DNA from: Pseudomonadota bacterium
Lineage (GTDB): Bacteria > Pseudomonadota > Gammaproteobacteria > Steroidobacterales > Steroidobacteraceae
Direction of reading: 5' to 3'
NCBI GenBank assembly: GCA_021816775.1
Contig: JAKAXA010000011.1
Location: forward strand, 47,536-111,535
Length of the DNA stretch: 64,000 bases
Under the pieces are notes generated by a model. It saw only the letters and a program-made list of their open reading frames with translations. It did no database searches and was not told where the DNA came from. Below are positions 21,497-31,470 of the stretch, in pieces; the first letter of the stretch is position 1; each line of letters opens with the position of its first letter. Made by a program: the position numbers and the translations under genes.

Positions 21497-22275
21497 TGCC
21501 TCGCATCGCGTTCGGGCTGGAATACCAGGGCGGCGCCTACGTCGGGTGGCAGAGCCAGCCCACGCGCCCGAGCGTGCAAGGGTGTGTCGAGGCGGCCCTG
21601 GCCAGGGTCGCCGACGGGCCGGTGAGTGTGGTGTGCGCGGGCCGCACAGACGCCGGCGTTCACGCCCGCGGCCAGGTGGCCCACTTCGATACCGCAGCCG
21701 CGCGCAGCATGCGCGCCTGGGTACTCGGGGCCAACGCCGCGCTGCCGCGCGACATCAGCATCTCGTGGGTCCAGCCGGTACCGGCGCACTTCCATGCGCG
21801 CTATTGCGCCGAGGCGCGCACCTATCGTTATTTCATTCTCAACCGCCGCGCGCGCTGCGGGCTGTTTGCGCGCCGGGCCACGTGGGTGCACCGGCCGCTC
21901 GATGAGGCGGCGATGGCGCAGGCGGCCGTCCTGCTCGAGGGCGAGCACGACTTCAGCGCATTCCGCGCCACGCAGTGTCAGGCGAAATCGCCGGTCCGCC
22001 GGCTCGAGCGGCTGACCGTGCGCCGTGACGAGGCGTGGCTCACCATCGAGGCCACCGCCAACGCGTTCCTGCATCACATGGTGCGCAATATCGCGGGCCT
22101 GCTCATTGTCATCGGCAAGGGCGAGGCCCCGCCCACGTGGGCCGCCGAGGTGCTTGTCGGCCGCGACCGGCGCTTGAGCGCGCCCACCGCGCCGGCCGAG
22201 GGGTTGTACCTGTGGTCGGTGCGCTATCCGGAAGCGTTCGGCCTGCCCGAGCCGCTGGTCGGGCCCGGGCCGTGA
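21496..22275 (+). CDS. truA: tRNA pseudouridine(38-40) synthase
   Basis: Isomerises uridines 38, 39 and 40 of the tRNA anticodon arm. 259 aa; the catalytic aspartate is D52 in CAGRTDAGVHARGQVAHF. Other family blocks: RTYRYFILNRRAR and FLHHMVRNIAGLLI. Its ATG overlaps the last base of the fimV stop (TGATG), so translation is coupled; fimV-truA adjacency is common in gammaproteobacteria. The trpF/trpBA genes that often lie between truA and accD are absent. Confidence 0.96.
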   Translation: MPRIAFGLEYQGGAYVGWQSQPTRPSVQGCVEAALARVADGPVSVVCAGRTDAGVHARGQVAHFDTAAARSMRAWVLGANAALPRDISISWVQPVPAHFHARYCAEARTYRYFILNRRARCGLFARRATWVHRPLDEAAMAQAAVLLEGEHDFSAFRATQCQAKSPVRRLERLTVRRDEAWLTIEATANAFLHHMVRNIAGLLIVIGKGEAPPTWAAEVLVGRDRRLSAPTAPAEGLYLWSVRYPEAFGLPEPLVGPGP

Positions 22276-22317
22276 TGATCGGCTATCATCGCCCGCTGGC
22301 GGCCTGACGGATGTCCT

Positions 22318-23181
22318 ATGTCCTGGTTTGAGAAGATCATGCCCTCGCGCATCAAGACCGAGCGGCGCACGCGCTCAGTGCCCGAGGGCCTGTGGATCAA
22401 ATGCCCGGTTTGCGACGCGGTGCTGTATCGCGCAGAGCTCGAGCGCAATCTCTATGTGTGTCCGAAGTGCTCGCATCATATGCGCATCGGGGCGCGCGAG
22501 CGGCTCGACGTGTTTCTCGATCCCGGCACTGCCCAGGAGATCGCCGCGGGGATCTATCCGGAGGACCCGCTGAAGTTCCGCGACAGCAAGCGCTACAAAG
22601 ACCGCCTGGTGCAGGCGCAGAAGACCACCGGGGAGGCCGACGCGCTGGTGGTGATGAGCGGCACGCTCGAGACGCTGCCGCTGGTGGCGTGTGCCTTCGA
22701 GTTCCAGTTCCTCGGCGGCTCGATGGGCTCGGTGGTGGGCGAGCGCTTCAAGCGCGCCGTGGATCAATGCATTGCCGAGCGCAGGTCGCTCGTGTGTTTC
22801 ACCGCGAGCGGCGGGGCGCGCATGCAGGAGGCGCTGTACTCGTTGCTGCAGATGGCCAAGACCGCCGCGGCGCTGGCGCAGCTGAAACAGGCGCGGCTGC
22901 CGTTCATTTCGGTGATGACCGACCCGACCACCGGCGGCGTGTCGGCGAGTCTGGCCATGCTCGGGGACCTCAATCTCGCCGAGCCGCGCGCGCTGATCGG
23001 CTTCGCCGGCCCGCGCGTCATCCAGCAGACGGTGCGCGAGACGCTGCCCGACGGTTTCCAGCGCAGCGAATTCCTGCTCGAGCACGGCACGCTCGACATG
23101 ATCGTCGATCGGCGCGAGCTGCGCACACGCATCGGCGCGCTGCTGCGGCTGTTGCTGAACAAGCCGGCCGCCGCGGCGTAA
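22318..23181 (+). CDS. accD: Acetyl-CoA carboxylase carboxyltransferase subunit beta
   Basis: Carboxyltransferase beta subunit of acetyl-CoA carboxylase, which makes malonyl-CoA for fatty acid synthesis. 287 aa. The N-terminal zinc ribbon has C29, C32, C48 and C51 (CPVC...CPKC). The crotonase-like core shows [31 protein letters not shown] and [16 protein letters not shown]. Standard length. Precedes folC by 43 bp, the usual gammaproteobacterial order. Confidence 0.97.
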   Translation: MSWFEKIMPSRIKTERRTRSVPEGLWIKCPVCDAVLYRAELERNLYVCPKCSHHMRIGARERLDVFLDPGTAQEIAAGIYPEDPLKFRDSKRYKDRLVQAQKTTGEADALVVMSGTLETLPLVACAFEFQFLGGSMGSVVGERFKRAVDQCIAERRSLVCFTASGGARMQEALYSLLQMAKTAAALAQLKQARLPFISVMTDPTTGGVSASLAMLGDLNLAEPRALIGFAGPRVIQQTVRETLPDGFQRSEFLLEHGTLDMIVDRRELRTRIGALLRLLLNKPAAAA

Positions 23182-23224
23182 CGGGCGCGCGCGGCGCCAG
23201 CCCGGCCGCAGCGCTGAGGCCTAC

Positions 23225-24526
23225 ATGAGCGAGTCACTCGAGTACTGGCTGGCGCGGCAGCAGGCGGCGCACCCGCACGCGATCGATCTGGGGCTCGAGC
23301 GCGTGGCGGCGGTGGCACGCCGGCTCGATCTGACCCGGCCCGCGGCCACCGTGATCACCGTGGCCGGCACCAACGGCAAGGGCTCGACCGCAGCGCACGC
23401 CGAGGCGCTGCTGTTGGCCGCGGGCGCCTCGGTGGGCCTGTTCACCTCGCCGCACTTCATCCGCTACAACGAGCGCATCCGCATCCAGGGCCAGGAAGCC
23501 GACGATGCCAGTCTCGTGGCGGCATTCGAGCGCATCGAGGCGGCGCGCGGCAGCGAGACCCTCACGTTCTTCGAATACAACACGCTCGCGGCGCTGTGGC
23601 TGTTCGCCGAGCGCGGCGTGCGCTTCGCGGTGCTCGAAGTCGGCCTCGGCGGGAGGTTGGATGCGACCAATCTCATCGATGCGGACGCCGCGGTGCTGTG
23701 CTCGGTGGGGCTCGATCATCGCGAGTGGCTCGGCGAGACGCTCGATGAGATCGGCGCCGAGAAGGCCGGCATCTTCCGGGCGGGCCGCGCCGCGGTGCTC
23801 GGCACGGCACGGATGCCCGCGAGCGTGTATGCGGCCATCGAGCGCCTCGGCGCCCGGCCGGTCGTGGCCGAGCGCGATTACCGCTGGCGGATCGGCGCGG
23901 ACGGACGCTGGAGCTATGAGGGCGCGCAGCTGCGCCTTGAGGATCTGCCGCCGTCGCGGCTCGAGGGCATCATCCAGTACCGCAACGCGGCCAGCGCGCT
24001 CGCCGCGATCGAATCCTTGTCGGGCGCGCGCTCGGCCGCGGACGCCCATGCCGTGCTCGCGGCCCTCGATGCGCGCACCACGGGCGCCGCGCTCGGCGCG
24101 GTGCGCCTCGCCGGGCGCTTTCAGGTGGTGCCCGGGGAGGTCGAGTGGATTCTCGACATCGCGCACAACCCGCCAGCCGCGCAGGTGTTTGCCGCGGAGC
24201 TCGGCCGTCGCCCCTGTCGCGGCCGGACGCTCGCGGTGGTAGGCATCCTCGGGGACAAGGACGCCGCGGCGATCGGCGCAGCGCTCGCTGCGGCGGTCGA
24301 GGAGTGGTTCCTGTGCGCGCTGCCGGGTCCGCGCGGAATCGGCGCCGAGGCGTTGGCCGCACGGCTCGCGGCGGTGGCGCGCGCGCCGCGGCTGTTCGGC
24401 TCGGTGGCCGAGGCGTGCGCGGCGGCGCAGCACGCGGCGCGCCCGGGCGATCGGGTCATCGTCTGCGGCTCGGTCTATACGGTCGGACCGGCGCTGCAAT
24501 GGCTTGGGGTATACTCCGCCGCGTGA
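23225..24526 (+). CDS. folC: Bifunctional dihydrofolate/folylpolyglutamate synthase
   Basis: ATP-dependent Mur-ligase-family enzyme adding glutamate to dihydropteroate and folates. 433 aa. P-loop GTNGKGSTAAHAEALL near residue 50, FTSPHFIRYNERI, EVGLGGRLDATNLIDAD and the C-terminal ligase block starting DIAHNPPAAQVFA are all present. Sits in accD-folC-SPOR-cvpA-purF order. Its stop overlaps the next start (GTGA). Confidence 0.96.
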   Translation: MSESLEYWLARQQAAHPHAIDLGLERVAAVARRLDLTRPAATVITVAGTNGKGSTAAHAEALLLAAGASVGLFTSPHFIRYNERIRIQGQEADDASLVAAFERIEAARGSETLTFFEYNTLAALWLFAERGVRFAVLEVGLGGRLDATNLIDADAAVLCSVGLDHREWLGETLDEIGAEKAGIFRAGRAAVLGTARMPASVYAAIERLGARPVVAERDYRWRIGADGRWSYEGAQLRLEDLPPSRLEGIIQYRNAASALAAIESLSGARSAADAHAVLAALDARTTGAALGAVRLAGRFQVVPGEVEWILDIAHNPPAAQVFAAELGRRPCRGRTLAVVGILGDKDAAAIGAALAAAVEEWFLCALPGPRGIGAEALAARLAAVARAPRLFGSVAEACAAAQHAARPGDRVIVCGSVYTVGPALQWLGVYSAA

Positions 24527-25200
24527 AAGAACGACTGACGGGCGCCGTCATTCTCGTGGCGCTGATCGTGTTGTTGGTTCCCGAGCTGCTGACCGGACCG
24601 CCTCGGCTGACATCCGCGAGCACGCCGCCGGGGCGGGCAGGGGCCGTTGCGGCGGTCGCCGCATCGGCGCCGGCGCGCTCCTACACGCTGCCGCTCGGCG
24701 CGGGGGCCGATGCGCGCATGGCGTCGATTCGGGATGCCGAGCAAGCTCCGGCGGCTGCCGGGACGGCGCAGGCGGGCGCCGCGCCAACGCTGGCGAAGTC
24801 CCAGCCGGCCACGGCTCCCCCTGCTGTGACGTCTAAGGTGAAGCCAGAGCCCGAGCCGCCGCCGCAGGCGGCCGCCGCCATCCGCCCCAAGGCCAAACCG
24901 CTGCCTCAAGAGCGGGCGGCAGCCCGTGCGGCCGTGGCGCCGGCGCGGCGCACCCGGCACGCGACATCGGGGGCCCAATGGGCGGTGCAGCTGGGGGTCT
25001 TTGCCTTGCGCGGCGACGCCCTGCGGCTGGGGCAGCGGGTCCGCGCCCGGGGCATCCCGGTGCGGATCACTCCCCTGCACATTCGCGGCCGGCTGCTCTG
25101 GCGGGTCGCGACCGGGGCGGTGAGCGGCCACGCGGCCGGGCTTGCCCTGGCCCGGCGCCTGCGGGGGCTGGGTCTGAAGGGCGAGCTGCTGCGCCAGTGA
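24523..25200 (+). CDS. SPOR-domain protein (DedD-like), inner-membrane anchored
   Basis: 225 aa from a GTG that overlaps the folC stop (GTGA); an ATG at 24499 in the same frame is a less likely alternative. An N-terminal membrane anchor (LTGAVILVALIVLLVPELL) is followed by a Pro/Ala-rich periplasmic linker and a C-terminal SPOR domain (WAVQLGVFALRGDALRLGQRV ending in GLKGELLRQ). SPOR domains bind denuded septal peptidoglycan, and DedD in this same gene position is a division protein. The SPOR sequence is rather divergent, so I leave the symbol empty. Confidence 0.8.
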   Translation: MKERLTGAVILVALIVLLVPELLTGPPRLTSASTPPGRAGAVAAVAASAPARSYTLPLGAGADARMASIRDAEQAPAAAGTAQAGAAPTLAKSQPATAPPAVTSKVKPEPEPPPQAAAAIRPKAKPLPQERAAARAAVAPARRTRHATSGAQWAVQLGVFALRGDALRLGQRVRARGIPVRITPLHIRGRLLWRVATGAVSGHAAGLALARRLRGLGLKGELLRQ

Positions 25201-25401
25201 CACGATCGCAAGCGGGCATTCCTGGCCTCTTGTACAATCCGCGCCCCCGGGAACCGTCCGACTGATGATGCGCCTACCGTGGCCGCCGCACAGCGACACC
25301 CTTGCTCCATCGGCTTGGCGAGGCGGGTGCGGCGTCTCACGCGCAATGCACGCGCGGCAGCACAGGGACCGCCCAGCCTTGCCCCGACCGGACGCGCCGG
25401 C

Positions 25402-25875
25402 ATGAACACCGCCGATTACCTGATATGCGCCGCGATCATCCTGTCCGCAGTGGTGGGGGCGGTGCGCGGCTTCCTGCGCGAGGCCATCGCGCTCGTCACC
25501 TGGCTGGTGGCGCTCGTGCTCGCCTGGCATTTCGCCCCGCGCCTCGCGCCGCACCTGGGCGGGCTGCTGGCCGCCTCCGGGGTGCGCATCTGGGCCGCGC
25601 GCGTCATCATCGCCGCGCTCGCGCTGCTGGTCGGCATGGCGATCGGCGCGATCATCGGGCACTTCGTGCGCCTGTCGATCTTCAGCGGCACGGACCGTTT
25701 TCTCGGCTTTCTCTTCGGCGCGGCCCGCGGCGCGGTGCTGCTCGGGGTATTCGTCATCCTCGCCGAGCTGCTGCACCTTGATACCGGGGGCTGGTGGCGC
25801 CATTCAATGCTGATCCCCTACGGCAAGTCGATCGCAGGCGGGCTGAGGACGCTGGTCGGTGCCGGGCGGCTGTGA
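25402..25875 (+). CDS. cvpA: CvpA family inner-membrane protein
   Basis: 157-aa polytopic protein. Four hydrophobic segments are visible (about 5-25, 30-50, 65-85 and 105-125), and the N-terminal ADYLICAAIILSAVVGAVRGFLREA matches CvpA. The family is linked to colicin V production and envelope stress, but its molecular role is unclear. The ATG at 25402 is preferred over the longer frame from 25279, which is unconserved. purF follows after eight bases, the classic cvpA-purF operon. Confidence 0.9.
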   Translation: MNTADYLICAAIILSAVVGAVRGFLREAIALVTWLVALVLAWHFAPRLAPHLGGLLAASGVRIWAARVIIAALALLVGMAIGAIIGHFVRLSIFSGTDRFLGFLFGAARGAVLLGVFVILAELLHLDTGGWWRHSMLIPYGKSIAGGLRTLVGAGRL

Positions 25876-25883
25876 GGTAGGTT

Positions 25884-27383
25884 ATGTGTGGAATCGTCGG
25901 GCTCGTCGGCACGAGCGCGATCAATCAGCGCCTCTACGATGCGCTGACCGTGCTGCAGCATCGCGGCCAGGACGCCGCCGGCATCGCCACCAGCGGCGAG
26001 AGCGGGTTGTGCGTGCGCAAGGCGAGCGGGCTGGTGCGCGATGTGTTCCAGCAGCAGCACATGCTCGAGCTCAAGGGCAACGCCGGCATCGGCCATGTGC
26101 GCTATCCGACCGCCGGCTGTGACGGCGCCTCGGAGGCCCAGCCGTTCTACGTCAACTCTCCCTACGGGATCTGCCTGGCGCACAACGGCAATCTGACCAA
26201 CGCCGCCGAGCTCGCGGAGGTGCTTACCCGCGAGGACCGTCGCCACCTCAACACGGGCTCGGACTCGGAGGTGCTGCTGAACGTGTTCGCCTCCGAGCTG
26301 CAGCGCATCGGCACGCCGCGCGTCACGCCGGCGGATGTGTTCGCGGCGCTCGAGGCGGTGTACCGGCGCTGCCGCGGGGGCTTCGCGGTGGTCGCCATGG
26401 TCATCGGCCACGGCATCGTCGGGTTCCGTGATCCCAACGGCATCCGTCCCCTGGTGCTCGGTGAGCGCGACACGCCGCACGGCAAGGAGTGGATGCTCGC
26501 CTCCGAGAGCGTGGCGCTCGACATTCTGGCGTTTCGTCTGGTGCGCGATGTCGCCCCGGGCGAGGCGGTGCTGATCGACGAGGCCGGGCGGCTGCATTCG
26601 CATCAATGCGTCGCGAGCTCGCGCCACACGCCATGCATCTTCGAGTACGTCTATTTCGCGCGCCCGGACTCCAAGATCGACAATATTTCGGTGTACCGCG
26701 CGCGCATGCGCATGGGCGACCGGCTGGCCGAGAAGCTCCTGCGCGAGCGGCCGAACCACGACATCGACGTGGTGATCCCCATCCCCGACACCAGCCGCAC
26801 CAGCGCGCTGCAGCTGGCGCAGCGGCTCGGCCTGAAGTATCGCGAGGGGTTCACCAAGAACCGCTACATCGGCCGCACCTTCATCATGCCGGGTCAGCAG
26901 CAGCGGCAGAAGTCGGTGCGCAGCAAGCTCAATGCCATCGACCTGGAGTTTCGCGGCAAGAACGTGCTGCTGGTCGATGATTCCATCGTGCGCGGCACCA
27001 CCTCCGCGCAGATCATCGAGCTGGCGCGGGAAGCCGGCGCGCACAAAGTGTATTTCGCCTCGGCGGCCCCGCCGGTGCGCTATCCGAACGTATACGGCAT
27101 CGACATGCCCGCGGCCCACGAGCTGGTGGCAAGCGGGCGCAGCGTCGAGGAAGTGATGCGGCTGATCGGGGCCGACTGGCTCGTCTATCAGGATCTCGAT
27201 GATCTGATCGCCGCCTGCCGGCACGAGGACTCGCAGATCGAGGAGTTCGACACCTCGTGCTTCTCCGGCCAATACGTCACCGGCGATGTCACGCCGCAGT
27301 ACCTGGAGCGTCTGCAGCGCGAACGCTCGGATGAGGCCAAGCAGCGCGGCCGAGGTGCGCTGAAAATCGTCCACGGTGGCTGA
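25884..27383 (+). CDS. purF: Amidophosphoribosyltransferase
   Basis: First committed enzyme of purine synthesis; makes phosphoribosylamine from PRPP and glutamine. 499 aa. After removal of Met1, Cys2 is the glutaminase nucleophile (MCGIVGLVG). The PRPP loop [18 protein letters not shown] and [11 protein letters not shown] are present. GAGGTAGG precedes the ATG. Overlaps the next gene by eight bases. Confidence 0.97.
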   Translation: MCGIVGLVGTSAINQRLYDALTVLQHRGQDAAGIATSGESGLCVRKASGLVRDVFQQQHMLELKGNAGIGHVRYPTAGCDGASEAQPFYVNSPYGICLAHNGNLTNAAELAEVLTREDRRHLNTGSDSEVLLNVFASELQRIGTPRVTPADVFAALEAVYRRCRGGFAVVAMVIGHGIVGFRDPNGIRPLVLGERDTPHGKEWMLASESVALDILAFRLVRDVAPGEAVLIDEAGRLHSHQCVASSRHTPCIFEYVYFARPDSKIDNISVYRARMRMGDRLAEKLLRERPNHDIDVVIPIPDTSRTSALQLAQRLGLKYREGFTKNRYIGRTFIMPGQQQRQKSVRSKLNAIDLEFRGKNVLLVDDSIVRGTTSAQIIELAREAGAHKVYFASAAPPVRYPNVYGIDMPAAHELVASGRSVEEVMRLIGADWLVYQDLDDLIAACRHEDSQIEEFDTSCFSGQYVTGDVTPQYLERLQRERSDEAKQRGRGALKIVHGG

Positions 27384-28557
27384 GCGCTCGACAGCCGGCG
27401 ATGCGCGTCGCGAGCTGCTGATCGAGCTGTTTCGGGCGGGGCTCGCCCGTGTCGATGGGCGCCGCTGCGTGCGTGAGGCGCTCGCCCGCGCCGATGCGGG
27501 GCCGGTCTGGGCGGTGGCGATCGGCAAGGCGGCCACCGCCATGGCGCTCGGCGCGCGCGATGCGCTCGGCGCCTCTCTCGAGCGGCTGCTGGTGGTGAGC
27601 CCCGACGGTCACGGCGCCGAGGCGCTGGTCGCGACGCCCGGTGCCGAAGTGCTCGAAAGCGCCCATCCCGTGCCCGATGAGCGCTCGCTGCGCGCCGGAG
27701 CGCGTCTGCTCGGCTGGCTCGATGCGCTGCCGGCGCGCGTCCAGCTGCTGTTTCTGATCTCAGGGGGCGCCTCCTCACTGGTGGAGGTCCCCATGCCCGG
27801 GGTCACGCTCGAGCAGCTCGCGCGCCTCTCGCAGCGGGGGCTTGCCGCGGGCCGCGACATTGTCACGCTGAACGCCGAGCGGGCGCGCTGCTCGCAGATC
27901 AAGGGCGGGCGTCTGGCCGCGCGGCTCGGCGGCCGCGGCGGGCGGGCGCTGCTGATCTCCGACGTACCGGGCGACGATCCGGCCGTCATCGGCTCAGGAA
28001 TTCTCGCGCCGGCGCCGGACGGGGACGCCATCCGGCGCGAGGTGATCGCCTCGGTCGACATGGCGATGGACGCCGCCGCCGAAGCTGCGCGCGCGCGCGG
28101 GCTGACGGTGCGGCGCGCCACGGGCAGATTCTCCGGGGACGCAGCCCGGCTCGCGACGCAATTCACGCATGAGCTGGCGCTCGGTGAGGCGCAGGTGCGC
28201 ATCTGGGGCGGGGAATCGACAGTGCAGCTGCCGGCGGCGCCCGGACGCGGCGGGCGAAATCAACACCTGGCGCTCGCCGCGGCGCGGCTGATCGCCGGCT
28301 ATCCTGAACTGGCTCTGCTCGCGGCCGGCACCGACGGCATCGACGGGCCGACGGACGATGCCGGCGCGGTGGTCGACGGGGAAACCTGCGGGCGCATCGC
28401 CGTGCTCGGCCTCGATCCGGACGAGAGCCTGCGGCGCGCCGATTCGGGCACGGCGCTCGCAGCCGCCGGCGCGCTGCTGCGCACCGGACCGACCGGCACC
28501 AACGTCGCGGATCTGGTGATCGGCGTGAGGCGCGCGCTCGAGCCCCGGGGTTTGTGA
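27376..28557 (+). CDS. Glycerate 2-kinase (DUF4147/MOFRL family)
   Basis: 393 aa, beginning at a GTG inside the end of purF. The N-terminal DUF4147 domain shows [25 protein letters not shown] and [15 protein letters not shown]; the C-terminal MOFRL domain shows [15 protein letters not shown] and [17 protein letters not shown]. These enzymes phosphorylate glycerate to 2-phosphoglycerate. The coupling to purF is not the usual context, and no glyoxylate/tartronate genes are near, so the physiological substrate source is open. Confidence 0.9.
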   Translation: MAERSTAGDARRELLIELFRAGLARVDGRRCVREALARADAGPVWAVAIGKAATAMALGARDALGASLERLLVVSPDGHGAEALVATPGAEVLESAHPVPDERSLRAGARLLGWLDALPARVQLLFLISGGASSLVEVPMPGVTLEQLARLSQRGLAAGRDIVTLNAERARCSQIKGGRLAARLGGRGGRALLISDVPGDDPAVIGSGILAPAPDGDAIRREVIASVDMAMDAAAEAARARGLTVRRATGRFSGDAARLATQFTHELALGEAQVRIWGGESTVQLPAAPGRGGRNQHLALAAARLIAGYPELALLAAGTDGIDGPTDDAGAVVDGETCGRIAVLGLDPDESLRRADSGTALAAAGALLRTGPTGTNVADLVIGVRRALEPRGL

Positions 28558-28647
28558 GCAATTGTAACGGTGGAGCCCGTCAGAACCGGTGCGGCTCTGG
28601 CGCTCCCGCGCTGCGCTCCGGTATCGTTGGACGCACCGGAGTACGCC

Positions 28648-29364
28648 ATGGCCGAGCATCCTCACCTGTTGATCGTCGATGACGACCGCGAGATCCGCTC
28701 GCTGTTGAGTCAGTATCTGGAGAAGGAAGGCCTGCGCGTGACCGCGGTGCGCGACGCGGTCGAGATGCGCCGCGCGATGGAGCGCGCACACTTTGATCTG
28801 CTGGTGCTCGATCTGATGCTGCCCGGGGAGGACGGGCTGTCGATCTGCCGCGAGCTGCGTGCCCGCTCGCAGCTGCCGGTGATCATGTTGACGGCGCGCG
28901 GGGAGGATGTCGACCGGATTGTCGGGCTCGAGCTCGGCGCGGACGACTACGTCGCCAAGCCGTTCAATCCTCGCGAGCTGCTCGGCAGGATCCGCGCCGT
29001 GCTGCGCCGCAGCGCGCACGCCTCGCCTGACCCGGATCCGCAGTCCGTCAAGGCATTCGCGTTTGACGGCTGGCGCCTCGACACCACGCGCCGCACGCTC
29101 ACCGGCGGCGCGGGCGAGGTGTCGCTGAGCGGTGCGGAGTATCGCCTGCTCGCGGTCCTGCTGTCGGCCGGCAACAGGGTCGTCACCCGCATGCAGCTCG
29201 CGGAGCTGCTGCGCGGGCGGGAGGTCGACCCCTTCGATCGCAGCATCGATGTGCGCGTCAGCCGACTGCGGCAGATTCTCGGGGACGATGCGCGCTCGCC
29301 GCGCATCATCAAGACGGTCTATGGCCAGGGTTACGTGATCGGCGTGCCCGTCACGACCGAGTGA
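28648..29364 (+). CDS. OmpR-family response regulator
   Basis: 238 aa: receiver domain (acidic pocket D11-D12, phosphoacceptor D55 in LVLDLMLP, conserved Lys in ADDYVAKPFN) and a C-terminal winged helix (LSGAEYRLLAVLL to RIIKTVYGQGYVIG). Resembles OmpR closely. GGAG lies six bases before the ATG at 28648; the frame extends to 28570 without conservation. Its stop overlaps the kinase start (GTGA), so the pair is one operon. The target genes cannot be read from the sequence; the Spy-like gene downstream is one candidate. Confidence 0.9.
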   Translation: MAEHPHLLIVDDDREIRSLLSQYLEKEGLRVTAVRDAVEMRRAMERAHFDLLVLDLMLPGEDGLSICRELRARSQLPVIMLTARGEDVDRIVGLELGADDYVAKPFNPRELLGRIRAVLRRSAHASPDPDPQSVKAFAFDGWRLDTTRRTLTGGAGEVSLSGAEYRLLAVLLSAGNRVVTRMQLAELLRGREVDPFDRSIDVRVSRLRQILGDDARSPRIIKTVYGQGYVIGVPVTTE

Positions 29365-30863
29365 GTGAAACGCAGGTTCCGTGCATGCACCTTCGCTTCT
29401 GGCCGCAATCGCTGTTCGGACGGCTCATCGCTGCCACCGTCATCGGAGTGCTGCTCGCCCAGACGGCGAGCCTTTACCTCGTCGCGCGCAATGAACAGCG
29501 CGTCGTGACCGAGGTCACCACGCGCCTGTGGGCGCGTCGGATCAGTGAAATCACGTTCATGCTCACGCAGCTGCCGGCGCGCCAGCGCGCGCTCGTTCTG
29601 CGGCGGCTGCAAGCGAACGGTGGCCCGGGTCCCATCGGCCCGATGCGCTGGCGCGCCGGGGGCATGTCGCTGCGCGCGCCGCTGCCGCCCGGGCCGCGGG
29701 CGCCGCGGCGGCGGCGCTGGCTGTTCGTGCATTGGGCGATGCGTCGCCGAATCGCCTCGGGATTGCATATCCGCCTGCCGTTTCCCTCCGACTCACCGGC
29801 CTTGCTCGTGCAGCGGCTGCACCACGAGCTCGGCGGCGCGTACCGAATCGGTCTCGTGCCGGCGATTTCCGCGACTCGCGCCGTCATCCGCGTGTCGCCG
29901 CCGTTGCCCGGTCCGCTGGGTCAGGGAGCCGGGTTTTACGACGTGCGGGTGAGCGGGCCGGGCACCCCGGCGCTGCTGTTCCGCGTCGCACGGATCTCAC
30001 GGTCGGTGCCGCTGCCGCCGCGTCTGCTGCTGAACCTCACGCTGCTCGTCGTGGTGCTGATAGCGGCGCTGTATGTTGCGACACGCGGGATCACGCAGCC
30101 GCTGTCGCGCCTGGCGCGTGCGGCAGAGACGATCGGCCGCGGCAACCGCGCGCCGCCGCTGCCGGAGCAGGGCGCTCGCGAGCTGCGCGATGCCGCGCGA
30201 GCTTTCAACACCATGCAGGAACGGCTGCATCGCTACCTCGACAGCCGCACGGGGGTGCTGGCGGCGATGTCGCATGATCTGAAGACGCCGCTGACGCGTC
30301 TGCGGCTGCAGGTGGAAACGCTGATCGACGATGCGGCGCTGCGCGCTCGCCTCGGGCGCGAACTCGATGAGATGGAGAGTCTTGTGCGGGGCGCGCTCGC
30401 GTTGTTTCGGGGTCTGGACGAGCAGGAAGCCATCGAGCCGATCGACCTCGACGCCCTGATCGAATCGGTGCGGCACGGGTTTGTCGAGATGGGGCACGAG
30501 GTGAGTGTCATCGGACATTCGGCCGGGCCGTTTCCGGGGCGGCCGCAGGCGCTCAAGCGCTGCCTGACCAATCTGGTCTCGAACGCGGTGAAGTTCGGCG
30601 AGCGCGCGCACATCGAAGTGCACGACGGCGCGGCGCTGCGCATCGTGGTGAGCGATGAGGGTCCGGGTGTCCCACAGGAGTCCCTGGAGCGGGTCTTCGA
30701 GCCGTTCTTCCGCCTCGAGTCTTCCCGCAATCGCGACACTGGCGGGACCGGCCTGGGCCTGAGCATTGCGCGCGATGTCGCCCAGGCGCACGGCGGCACG
30801 CTGCGCCTGCGCAACCGACCGCAGGGCGGACTCGAAGCCGAATTACGCCTGTCCCGGCGCTGA
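29361..30863 (+). CDS. EnvZ-type sensor histidine kinase
   Basis: 500 aa inner-membrane kinase. TM1 at about 20-43, a periplasmic sensor of about 175 residues rich in Pro/Arg, TM2 at about 221-241, HAMP, HisKA with phosphoacceptor H305 (AAMSHDLKTPLTRLR), and a HATPase with N box (NLVSNAVKF), G1 (DEGPGVP) and G2 (GTGLGLSIA). Starts at a GTG overlapping the regulator's stop. The periplasmic domain is not one I recognise beyond EnvZ-like architecture, so the stimulus is unknown. Confidence 0.9.
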   Translation: MSETQVPCMHLRFWPQSLFGRLIAATVIGVLLAQTASLYLVARNEQRVVTEVTTRLWARRISEITFMLTQLPARQRALVLRRLQANGGPGPIGPMRWRAGGMSLRAPLPPGPRAPRRRRWLFVHWAMRRRIASGLHIRLPFPSDSPALLVQRLHHELGGAYRIGLVPAISATRAVIRVSPPLPGPLGQGAGFYDVRVSGPGTPALLFRVARISRSVPLPPRLLLNLTLLVVVLIAALYVATRGITQPLSRLARAAETIGRGNRAPPLPEQGARELRDAARAFNTMQERLHRYLDSRTGVLAAMSHDLKTPLTRLRLQVETLIDDAALRARLGRELDEMESLVRGALALFRGLDEQEAIEPIDLDALIESVRHGFVEMGHEVSVIGHSAGPFPGRPQALKRCLTNLVSNAVKFGERAHIEVHDGAALRIVVSDEGPGVPQESLERVFEPFFRLESSRNRDTGGTGLGLSIARDVAQAHGGTLRLRNRPQGGLEAELRLSRR

Positions 30864-30947
30864 TCTCAATTGCTACATTTGCTTACGGCGCTTTCCGCCC
30901 GCGTGTCTACACTGTCCTCAGGGTCATTCGTTGACGGAGGACGGTCC

Positions 30948-31433
30948 ATGAGACGAGTTCTAGTTTTCCTCGCGCTCGCGGGCGCGGCGGGCGTCGCGCT
31001 GGCGCAGACTCCGGCGCCACAGCCGGCACAGGCCTGGGGCGGCAGGGCAATGGTCATGCGCATGCAGCGCATGGAGCAGTGGCGGTTGCATCAGCTCACG
31101 GTGTTGCTCGATCTGAGCGCCGCTCAACAGCAACAGGTCAAGGCGATCATCGAGCAGCAGCACGCCACGATGCGCGCGAGCATGGAGCAGGTCATGCGCG
31201 CCATGCGCGAAGCGCGTCAGGCGCATCTGGCGGCGCGGCGGGAAATGATGGCCAAGATGGCGCGGGTGCTGAGCGCCGCTCAGATGGAGAAATTCAAGGT
31301 GCTCGTGCCGCCGCATCCGAAGTTCTGGATGCACCGCATGGGACGGCCTGGGATGGGCATGGGCATGGGCATGGGGCCGCGGGGCATGGGCGCGCCCGGC
31401 AGCCCGCCGCCTCCGGGTCCGCCGAGCCACTGA
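30948..31433 (+). CDS. Spy/CpxP-like periplasmic protein with Met/Gly-rich tail
   Basis: 161 aa with a clear signal peptide (MRRVLVFLALAGAAGVALAQ, cleavage after ALA). The mature part is almost entirely helical and rich in Met, Gln and Arg (LDLSAAQQQQVKAIIEQQHA, AHLAARREMMAKMARVLSAAQM), with LTxxQ-like repeats as in Spy/CpxP/CnrX-type chaperones or metal sensors. The C-terminus carries a GM repeat (PGMGMGMGMGPRGM), encoded by tandem GGCATG units, plus a Pro tail; such Met runs can bind Cu(I). Good site GGAGG before the ATG. It follows the two-component pair by 84 bp and may be its output or its feedback protein. Confidence 0.75.
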   Translation: MRRVLVFLALAGAAGVALAQTPAPQPAQAWGGRAMVMRMQRMEQWRLHQLTVLLDLSAAQQQQVKAIIEQQHATMRASMEQVMRAMREARQAHLAARREMMAKMARVLSAAQMEKFKVLVPPHPKFWMHRMGRPGMGMGMGMGPRGMGAPGSPPPPGPPSH

Positions 31434-31470
31434 GCGCGAGAGGTCCTGCTCCGGTGAGCGCCCGTGCGGC

